64,000 bases of DNA from Paulinella micropora. Lineage: Eukaryota > Cercozoa > Imbricatea > Euglyphida. This document shows positions 28,325 through 64,000 of the stretch, piece after piece. The notes below the pieces were generated by a model. It did not search any database and had not been told where the DNA came from. It was given only the letters and a program-made list of their open reading frames with translations. Position numbers and translations under genes: made by a program. The stretch covers positions 680,596-744,595 of the forward strand of contig BJOX01000233.1 of the NCBI GenBank assembly GCA_009731375.1, given 5' to 3'. Position 1 is the first letter of the stretch. Each line of letters starts with the position of its first letter.

Positions 28325-29156
28325 CAAAGAAACTATTTTTCTTTATGCGTCTCAAATAAACTGATTGATTGCCCACGGCGTATCATGATTTGATCATGCA
28401 TCATCAGTTATCAATATGAATATTAAAAAGACTCAGTGATATAACTTGGCATTCGATCGCAACATACGAGTGCGAAAGGTCGATCGACGATGATACTACA
28501 CCGTATACGGGGATCGCTAGTGTATTGAGCGATGGTGTTCCCGGGTATGACCCTTTCCAAGTCCTGGGATGATGTTCTCGAAAATGAAATGTTCTCTGAA
28601 ACTTTCATTAAATTATTTTTTACGATAGATTATATACTGTCGTACCTGAGCACGGTCAATCTCTACTTGTGTCGGTATATCGCAGGGTCGGGTACATACA
28701 CCTCGACTTCGGATATAGCTATTAGGACTGGCCCCCTAATACTATATCATAGGATATCCGCCTTATACAAGGGTATGTCATTAAAAAAGACAATGTACTT
28801 ACGATCTCCCTGTGAATAATAATAATAATAATGATAATGATAAGAAGAAGAAGGAGATCAAAGGGGGAATCGTACTACAGCACCACGTTGCTTGTATTTT
28901 TTTATTAATTGTACGTTTGTTCTTGACATACTGCCGAAAAAAAAAAAAAAAAAAAAAAGAAATTGAGGGGAAGGAGTTCAAAATTTACAAGAAAGGCTAG
29001 AGAATCCGCTTTGACGTGCCGTATGAGGATATATTTATCGTCTTTTAGCGTCTATCCGTGGGTCGATGCGCTGTGTGGCATGACTCCATAGCGCATACTA
29101 TTTGCAGAAAGAAATCAGAAGGTGTATGACGAAAATGCTATTTCCGTCATAAAATC
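28325..29156 (+). other. 3' untranslated part of the gypsy element
   Basis: This lies between the pol stop and the polypurine tract. It contains a short AAT/GATAAT microsatellite at about 28817 and an A run at about 28938-28959. No ORF is supported. Confidence 0.6.
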
Positions 29157-29165
29157 GGGAGGGGG
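29157..29165 (+). promoter_or_regulatory. Polypurine tract of the gypsy element
   Basis: GGGAGGGGG lies three bases before the 3' LTR start TGTAGGC. This is the position and composition expected of the primer for plus-strand DNA synthesis. Confidence 0.8.
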
Positions 29166-29168
29166 TAC

Positions 29169-29404
29169 TGTAGGCATCACCCCCCGGATAGCCGGTAAAA
29201 AATACCTTTTCCTGGTGACAGGTGCACCAGCTTGTTTTTCAGTATTATTTGTCCGGATTGGACCTGATGCCATTTTATTCCTGGTCTGTTGCCGTTTTCC
29301 TTTTTGGCTTCACTGAGCTAATACAACGAGACATCATTCTCATTCTTGAGGACTGTGTTTGGTTGTATTACCGACTTTTACGAGCTATCGTTGGGTGCAT
29401 TACA
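29169..29404 (+). repeat. 3' LTR of the gypsy element (C half)
   Basis: This 236-bp LTR begins TGTAGGCATC and ends GGGTGCATTACA. It differs from the 5' LTR at 20762-20998 by about five substitutions and one length change in a T run. It is followed by CACC, which matches the four bases outside that 5' LTR. Confidence 0.92.
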
Positions 29405-31780
29405 CACCGCTTTTTCCCAACTAATTTGCACACACCCCACCGGAAAAAACTTGCCACCTTGCCAGCTCAAAAAATAGTGCTTGTGATGACCAAAAATCAG
29501 AGTCAGTTTTCATATGTTCCCTGTATGCTCTTCATTAAATTTTTATGCAATATCTTTCTATGTATGATTATAATTAAATGTACAAAGTTTTTTACAAAAA
29601 TGTAACCTTAAGCCTGCAAACAAACCGGCCAAAATCAGCAAAAAAAAAAAAAAAAAAAGTGCATAAGGCCCTCACTCAGAAATTTTTATGTAAATACAAT
29701 GCCGGCTCAAGTACAGAAAGTGAAGGAAATCAAAGAGACTATTTAATAAAAGCATTTTGTACAGAAAGTGCAGAAAAATTGAAAATCTCTAAATATTTCA
29801 CCCATGATTTTTTTAGCCTGTCTGCAGCCCAGAACAGATCACCGACAGCAGGGTTACAAAGAAATGAGCATGTTGAACATATGCAAAACAAAGATCATGT
29901 GATTGTGAATAGATTCAGCACATTACATTCCCAGAAAAGCACACACAACACATATAGGAGTGATATACAAGACAGGTGCAAAAAAGTGCTTCAGGGAAGA
30001 AAGAACAACACATGCTACAGATAAGTTTACAACACGCCATTTTGCAGACAGCATGGGCACAACGTTTGGAAAGACTGTGCAAGGCCACGGGACGTGAAAG
30101 AATGCATGAGAAACACACACAAAAAAAAACACAAAACCCTCTCTAGCCATGACTTTTACCAATCTCGACCCCGCAAAAACAGTCAAATAAAAAAGATTTA
30201 GTGCGGCCTTCACTTCAAAGGCTACGCATGTCGATAGGCCTGTCTGTTCAAATATTTTTTGGAAATTTTCTGGTTTCCTCTCCGGGAATTGGCATGGTCT
30301 TGTCAAATATTGCCACAGAAATTCACGGGCCGGCGCCACCAAAATCATGTCGGAGGTGAGAGTCAAGTACTTCAAAGCAGGTAAATGTTCAAACCACATC
30401 GTTTCAAGCAAAAGCAAGCATGACACAAGTGTTTGTTTTAGAAAAAAGTGGTAGCTAACTATTTTTCACCCTTATTTTCGACCGCAATTTTCACTTCTCA
30501 GGACATAGCAAGTATGGTGTTTTTAACTGAAAAATACTCACGGTTTGCATGATGCACTCTGCACTCATTTTTACACACAAGTGCATAAATGAAATTCACA
30601 TGTTATGTTAAGTAATCCTGCCTAAGGGTTTTTGCAGAGAAGTACGGTACAAAAAAAAAACTAGGAAAACATAGGTCGAAAATTAGTTTCAAAGTTGTCA
30701 AAATTCAGAACATGCTCTGGAACACAGCAATACCTTTAATACACTGAAAAACTAAACCTCCAGCTACCTATTCCCAATAAAACACGTGACATTGATTTCT
30801 GTGCAAACAGCACTTCAAAATCTTGAATATTGAATTAGTTTACCTGCTTTGAAGTTGATGGTGGCTCTAACTACTACTAGAACCTACATATGTGGTTGTC
30901 CTGTCCGCAGTGCAGAGGAGAATCTAACGCGCCGTTCAAAAACAGTGAAAAATCGACGGCAGTGATTTTCGCCGGTCGTTAAAGTGCTTAATGTTATACT
31001 TTCACCTATTATTAATAATATATCACTCTGAGTGTAACAGTGAATTCAAAGCTTTACCGGTTTGGGGGTTGTAGCGCTTAGTGACTTGTTGATCATCCAA
31101 TCTCTAATAAAGTAAAATCCTACCCTCTCGTTCAGTGGTTTTTATTCAATTTGAAAACCAGATCCATAAATGTTAATCGTATTAATAGCTGCAGCAAGTG
31201 TTAAATCAATCACTATTTATTAAGACATTACTAGCTCACATGAATGTCTTCAATTTTTGTTCTCTTTTCAACCATTTTTTGTTCTCTTTTCAACCATTTT
31301 TTGTTTTCTTTTCAACCTTACTGATAAGTCCACTCACTCCACGCAACTTTTAATCGTTCAGACATGAGGGTCGCCTCGTGCGCAAGTGGACTTCATTGTA
31401 AATTTCAGGAACACAAATATATATTAAAATGATAAAGATAAGGCGGTCTGCAGGATGGTTTGCTGTTTGACTCTGACTACACTTGACTAAGGCAAGAGCA
31501 GCACGGCTGCGTCAGGCAGGCAGGTAGGTAACTGGGACGAGAACATGTCGCTAAGATTGCAACCTTGGTCCGTCGTAAAAAGGAAGCATGCAAGACGGCT
31601 TTGAAATGCAAGCTTAGACGGGAGGTAAGTGACTGAGAAGTGTAAAGAGATCTTCCTAGTCAGAAAAGGTAAGGTAAAGGTGTGAGGAGTGAGAGCTACG
31701 AGTTTGATTTCTTGATGCTGAGAGCAGTACGTGCTAAGGAAAAAGAAAAAAGAAAAACTGAGAAGGAAATATGAATACAA
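29405..31780. other. Intergenic DNA without recognised genes
   Basis: Mostly AT-rich unique sequence with A runs at about 29639-29658. A 22-bp unit (TTTTTGTTCTCTTTTCAACC plus two bases) is repeated three times at 31254-31317. The right end should include the 3' UTR of the SKP1 gene. No ORF was supported on either strand. Confidence 0.6.
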
Positions 31781-31857
31781 TTATTTGGAAGCGTCTTTCT
31801 TCTCTCCGCTTCCAGATTTCGGAGCCAGGATGTCCCTGATTTTTTCCAGAGGTTGGC
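31781..31857 (-). CDS. SKP1: SKP1 exon 4 (terminal)
   Basis: This 77-nt exon follows the acceptor TTTGTAG and completes the codon split by exon 3. It encodes QPLEKIRDIL and a short Ser/Lys-rich end, then TAA. The usual SKP1 C-terminal helix is absent. Confidence 0.82.
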
Positions 31858-32491
31858 CTACAAAGACACATTCAGAACAAACGTGAAGGTTGGTCATAGT
31901 TCGAATTCCAAGAACGCACGCGCTTTCTGTACATTTTCACTTTCTACATATGCGACATATTTTCGCTTTCCCTATATTTTGCGGGATACATCAGGCATGA
32001 AGTAGTGGTGAATAAAAACATGCGAAACATGCGCAAGGACTTATTTGCTACACAAGACGGGCATAAATCTTTCCATGATTTGTTGTGTGTGATCGGTAAT
32101 AATTGCTGTTGTTATTATTGTTGTTAATCGTTTAGTAGTAAGTATTAGTAGTTTTATAGTCCTTGTTTTTGTTAATTGTTAGCGGTAGAAGTAAAGCGGT
32201 AAGTAGTAGTAGTAGTAGTAGTAGCATTGTAGTAGCAGCATTGTAGTAGAGTAGCAGTAGCACTAGTAGTAGCAGCAGAAGCAGTAGTAGTAGTAGTAGT
32301 GGTAGTAGTAGTAGTGGTACTAGTAGTACTAGTAGTAGTAGTAGTAGTAGTAGTGGTAGTAGTAGTAGTATTAGTAGTAGTAGTATACTAGTAGTGATAG
32401 TCTGATAGTCCTAGTATACTAGTAGTAGTGGTAGTAGTAGTAGTATTAGTAGTAGTATACTAGTAGTGATAGTCTGATAGTCCTAGTATAC

Positions 32492-32528
<37 letters not shown>

Positions 32529-32697
32529 TGTACTACTAGTAGTCGTGGTAATAGTAGTGGTACTACTACCACTACTACTACTACTACTAGTTGTAGTAGT
32601 AGCAGTAGTAGTAGCAGTAGTAGTAGTAGTAGTAGCGAGTAGTAGAGTAGTAGGGAGTAGTAGTGAGTAGTGAGCAGTAGTAGTAGTAGTAGTAGTT

Positions 32698-32743
<46 letters not shown>

Positions 32744-32971
32744 CAGCAGCAGCTGTTAGTAGTAGCAGTGGCTGTTAGTAGTAGTAGCTGTTAGTAGTAG
32801 CAGTGGCTGTTAGTAGTAGTAGCAGTGGCTGTTAGTAGTAGTAGTAGCAGTGGCTGTTAGTAGTAGTAGTAGTGGTAGTAGTAGTAATAGTAGTAGTAGT
32901 AGTAGTAGTAATAGTAGTAGTAGTAGTACTAGTACTAGTAGCAGTGGTGGTAGTGTTGCTTCTTTTTTTTT

Positions 32972-33002
<31 letters not shown>

Positions 33003-34020
33003 TTCTNNNNNNNNNNNNNNNNNNNNNNNNNNNNNNNNNNNNNNNNNNNNNNNNNNNNNNNNNNNNNNNNNNNNNNNNNNNNNNNNNNNNNNNNNNNNNN
33101 NNNNNNNNNNNNNNNNNNNNNNNNNNNNNNNNNNNNNNNNNNNNNNNNNNNNNNNNNNNNNNNNNNNNNNNNNNNNNNNNNNNNNNNNNNNNNNNNNNNN
33201 NNNNNNNNNNNNNNNNNNNNNNNNNNNNNNNNNNNNNNNNNNNNNNNNNNNNNNNNNNNNNNNNNNNNNNNNNNNNNNNNNNNNNNNNNNNNNNNNNNNN
33301 NNNNNNNNNNNNNNNNNNNNNNNNNNNNNNNNNNNNNNNNNNNNNNNNNNNNNNNNNNNNNNNNNNNNNNNNNNGGGGGCTGACCCTTAATTAAGCTTGC
33401 CACCTTAGCACAGCCAAGATGTAATAGCGATTTGATGTCCATGTAATTGGCAGCCTACAGGAATGGTTGTACGCGGTGGCAATCTCAACATCACGGGAGC
33501 AAAGCAACTGTTTAGACAATTCACAGGTAGTACAAAATTATGGAGATCATATGCAGGTGGAATAAGTACCAAGATGAGGTCGTAGAGTTCTTGCCGGTTC
33601 TCTCCGATCCTGTCGATGAAGGTGGCGTCCCAGGCATCTGTGCACACCACCTTCATCTCCTTGGATCGGAGAGGCTTGGGGATAATCGGAGGCTCTGTTC
33701 CTTTGTGCCACTCCATAAATTTCAACACTTGTTTAAGAATAGAAGAATCCACGCCTGGGATGGGGACATCTGTGGCTGATGGATCACCGTCCAGTGTTGT
33801 CTTAACAAGCTGTGAGATCATCGCTACACACAGTCCATGAACCATTGAGCGCTCATAGAAAAAGTGTGTTGATTAGCAAAGCAAGAGACAGACGCATGTT
33901 ACCATATTTCTTGGGCACTTTAAATTTCTGCTGATCCTTCGCTGTTAAGGTGATGGCTTCCTCTGAGCCGTCATCACCATCATCCAGGCCCCCCTCATCT
34001 TTCTTCTGATCGTCCGACAT
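31781..34020 (-). CDS. SKP1: SKP1 homologue, four exons, 172 aa
   Basis: SKP1 links cullin-1 to F-box proteins in SCF ubiquitin ligases. The gene model joins exons 34020-33903, 33823-33570, 33454-33385 and 31857-31781 (519 nt with stop). All junctions are GT..AG and the phases agree. The N-terminus is acidic. The BTB/POZ-like core follows, with DQQKFKVPKKYAMISQLVKT, a PIPGVDSSILKQVLKF..WHK stretch and WDATFIDR. The SKP1 signature DLILAANYMDIKSLLHLGC follows, then KVASLIKGQP..KIRDIL. The ending is odd: the usual tail that binds the F-box (NDFT..EEE..R.EN.W) is missing and replaced by APKSGSGEKKDASK. The usual Pro of the TPEEIR motif is Leu here, with a Pro one position earlier. Intron 3 contains a GTA microsatellite and an N gap. 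The WASH1 gene starts 0.9 kb away on the other strand. Confidence 0.9.
32101..33374 (-). repeat. GTA microsatellite and N gap inside SKP1 intron 3
   Basis: An imperfect (GTA)n tract, interrupted by AGCAGTGGCTGTTAGTAGT and GATAGTCTGATAGTCCTAG variants, runs from about 32190 to 32950. It is followed by a T run, a G run and 368 N at 33007-33374. Confidence 0.9.
33385..33454 (-). CDS. SKP1: SKP1 exon 3
   Basis: This 70-nt exon follows the acceptor CCTGTAG and encodes the strongly conserved AANYMDIKSLLHLGC block. The donor reads AAGG/GTCAGC, directly before the N gap. Confidence 0.88.
33570..33823 (-). CDS. SKP1: SKP1 exon 2
   Basis: This 254-nt exon lies between the acceptor TGTGTAG and the donor ATCTTG/GTACTT. 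It encodes most of the BTB-like core. The upstream intron is 79 bp and the downstream one 115 bp. Confidence 0.9.
33903..34020 (-). CDS. SKP1: SKP1 exon 1
   Basis: This 118-nt exon runs from the start ATG to a donor reading AAATATG/GTAACA and ends in phase 1. It encodes the acidic N-terminus and the first strand of the SKP1 core (ITLTAKDQQKFKVPKKY). Confidence 0.85.
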
Positions 34021-34930
34021 AGGCACCTTCTAATACAAACATGATTGCAACACGTAAAAACACAACACAAAAAGTAGTGGGAAGCTAAAGAGAACAGAAA
34101 CCCTGCAAATGAAAAGAAGAAACAGAAGAAACACAAGTAGTCCTCACATTGCAATGGCTATCTGAGGAGTAGAGAGTTGTTATCAAACTGTGGCAAGGGG
34201 AAAAGGAGGGAACATAGGGAACAGGAGGGAACATATTGTCTCAACCCTTAGACAATGCATTCACAATCATTCTGCGGAAGGGCAACGACGTGATCAAGCT
34301 CAACACTTAACACGACACAACTCATAGACTGCATTTCTACGTCATCTTCCCTTCGCCCCAAAAACACCGCCGTTACCCGGCCCAACGGGCTTGACCCTCA
34401 CACACAAAAGGCACAAAAAATGCATTGCGCCCCGTCCCGATGGAGGACCCAGCCACCGCAACACAACTTGTCATTTTCGTATCTTTTCTCTGTTTTTCAC
34501 CCATTCTCGGATACCAGTCCAACACACCAAACCAAAAAGGCCTCTCCCGTCTTCCCGAAGTCGTGAGTGTCACTGCGACCGGTAGAGGCCCGGCCCGGAC
34601 ATGACCCGCGCATTTTGTTTTTGCCAATGATTCTTTTGGCCGCGCATGTTTTTGCCTTGTTGCTCCGCCAAAAAGGGCAACATAGGGCTCAGAACTTGGC
34701 TCTGAGGGTAATTTCCCCGTATCAGCCATATCTCGTCCTTCTGCAGGCTACTTAGTGGCTTTTGTGGTTTTTGAAAAGCCTTCAAACTCGTTTCGAGCGA
34801 GCTTCCCTGCATTCGAGCCTTCCACAAGATCGCTAGGCCCAAGAAGGAGGGTTTGAACGACAGGGACCGAAAATGGAGCCTTATTGCATCTCGGGTACTG
34901 TGGATGAGAAGTTTGGGTAAGGTCATAACA
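34021..34930. other. Intergenic region between divergent SKP1 and WASH1
   Basis: About 0.9 kb between two start codons on opposite strands. It should hold both promoters and 5' UTRs, but no TATA box or other element stands out. Short ORFs here do not resemble known proteins. Confidence 0.5.
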
Positions 34931-62478
<27,548 letters not shown>

Positions 62479-64000
62479 GTACGTACAGATGTGCACTTCC
62501 ACACACAGCAACAGCGAGGTTACATACAGATGTGCACTTCACACAGCAATAGCGAGGTACATACAGATGTGCACTTCACACACAACAATAGCGAGGGACA
62601 TACAGATGCACATCACACACAACAATAGCGAGAGGGACATACACATGCATATCACACACAACAATGGCGAGAGGGACATACAGATGTGCACTTCACACAC
62701 AGCATTAGCGAGGGACATACACATGCACATCACACACGATAATAGCAAGGTATATGCACATGCACATCACACACAATAATAGCGAGGGACATACACATGC
62801 ACATCACACACAACAATAGCGAGAGGGACATACACATGCACATCACACACAACAATAGCGAGAGGGACATACACATGCACATCACACACAACAATAGCGA
62901 GAGGGACATACACGTGCATATCACACACCGCTATAGCGAGGGACATACACATGCATATCACACACAGCAATAGCGAGGGACATACACATGCACATCACAC
63001 ACAACAATAGCAAGGTATATGCACATGCATATCACACACAACAATAGCGAGAGGTACATACAGATGCACATCACACACAATAATAGCGATATCACACACA
63101 ACAAAAGCGAGAGGGACATACACATGCACATCACACACAACAATGTCGAGAGGTACATACAGATGCATATCACACACAACAATAGCGAGGGACATACAGA
63201 TGCATCACACACAACAATAGCAAGGTATATACACATGCATATCACACACAACAATAGCGAGAGGGACATACAGATGTGCACTTCACACACAGCAATAGCG
63301 AGGGACATACACATGCATGCACATCACACACAACAATAGCGAGGGACATACACATGCATATCACAAACAATAATAGCGAGAGGGACATACACATGCATAT
63401 CACAAACAATAATAGCGAGGTACATACAGATGTGCACTTCACACACAGCAATAGCGAGGTACATACACATGTGCACTTCACACCAGCAATAGCGAGGTAC
63501 ATACAGATGTGCACTTCACACAGCAATAGCGAGAGGGACATACAGATGTGCACTTCACACACAGCAATAGCGAGGTACATACAGATGTGCACTTCACACA
63601 CAGCAAGAGCGAGGTACATACAGATGTGCACTTCCACACACAGCAATAGCGAGGTACATACAGATGTGCACTTCACACACAGCAATAGCGAGGTAGATAC
63701 AGATGTGCACTTCACACACAGCAACAGCGAGGGACATACAGATGTGCACTTCACATACAGCAATAGCGAGGGACATACAGATGCATGCACATCACACACA
63801 ACAAAAGCGAGGGACATACACATGCACATCACACACAACAATAGCGAGAGGGACATACACATGCACATCACACACAACAATAGCGAGAGGGACATACACA
63901 TGCACATCACACACAGCAATAGCGAGAGGGACATACGCATGCACATCACACACAATGATAGCGAGGGACATACACATGCATATCACACACAACAATAGCA
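62479..64000 (+). repeat. WASH1 intron 20: minisatellite of exon-20 ends
   Basis: About three dozen units of ~40 bp, CAATAGCGAG/GTACATACAG followed by ATGTGCACTTCACACACAG or the shorter ATGCACATCACACACAA. Each carries the last ~10 bases of exon 20 (AACAATAGCGAG) and a donor, GTACAT or degenerate GGACAT. The array runs past the window end. Confidence 0.93.

Larger units (their letters stand above)
16540..29404. mobile_element. One Ty3/gypsy element split by a ~6.7-kb inversion (B and C halves)
   Basis: The minus-strand half (16540-20998) has the 5' LTR, leader, gag and first part of pol. The plus-strand half (23253-29404) has the rest of pol, the polypurine tract and the 3' LTR. The two pol pieces are complementary: one ends at RVYR and the other starts at DLYVV, which are separated by only one codon in element A. 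The LTRs differ at about 6 of 237 positions, far less than either differs from LTR A. The four bases outside the 5' LTR and outside the 3' LTR are both CACC when read in element orientation. Turning 16540-23252 around gives one ~10.6-kb element with a 4-bp target duplication. Confidence 0.85.

Noticed and set aside
29122-29605. Short ORFs over the 3' LTR and flank
   Set aside because: They overlap LTR sequence also found at 20762 and 4708 and match no recognisable protein.
34873-34916. Upstream WASH1 exon starting MEPYC with a GTAAGG donor
   Set aside because: The donor and the next AG look good, but the phase would put exon 1 in the wrong frame and give a stop in exon 2.

Overview
This is a piece of a repeat-rich eukaryotic nuclear genome. 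The evidence is spliced host genes with GT..AG introns, Ty3/gypsy and LINE retrotransposons, tRNA-derived SINEs, MITE-like elements and very large amounts of simple repeat. The host is probably a protist or alga. A chromerid-like alveolate is my guess, but nothing in the window settles it. All assignments come from reading the sequence; no database search was possible.

Layout. (1) 1-4960, minus strand: the 5' half of a Ty3/gypsy element A (LTR, leader, gag, in-frame UGA, start of pol running out of the window). (2) 5-7 kb: AT-rich DNA with a broken Lys-rich ORF and a 357-bp foldback element. (3) 7074-12218, minus strand: a one-ORF LINE with an APE-type endonuclease and a reverse transcriptase. 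(4) 12.2-16.4 kb: repeats, including a tRNA-SINE and a small palindromic element. (5) 16.5-29.4 kb: a second gypsy element cut into two head-to-head pieces. The left piece (minus strand) has the 5' LTR, gag and the start of pol; the right piece (plus strand) has the rest of pol and the 3' LTR. The cut falls at the same codon in both. A single ~6.7 kb inversion inside one element explains this, supported by ~97% identical LTRs and matching 4-bp flanks. (6) 31781-34020, minus strand: a four-exon SKP1 homologue. (7) 34931 to beyond 64000, plus strand: a very long, exon-poor gene that I identify as WASH1 (WASHC1), the Arp2/3-activating subunit of the endosomal WASH complex. I could place 20 short exons (16-104 nt) whose phases agree at every junction except one, where an N gap intervenes.

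The most unusual feature is in the WASH1 introns. Almost every one is filled with microsatellite or minisatellite DNA, and the amplified unit often contains the end of the neighbouring exon together with its splice site. The 3' end of exon 6 plus its donor is repeated 16 more times. Exons 4, 5, 8, 9, 11, 13, 17, 19 and 20 show the same donor-side copying, and exons 7, 11, 14 and 16 show acceptor-side copying. Several microsatellite motifs look seeded by the donor sequence itself. I know of no description of a gene with splice junctions amplified this systematically.

Other points: gag and pol of both gypsy elements share one frame separated by a single UGA followed by C. Their Gag carries a CCCH rather than a CCHC zinc finger. 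The LINE 3' end and the SINE tail share sequence, suggesting the LINE mobilises the SINE. A GC-rich double-hairpin element occurs four times, and a MITE with long inverted ends occurs twice, all inside WASH1 introns.
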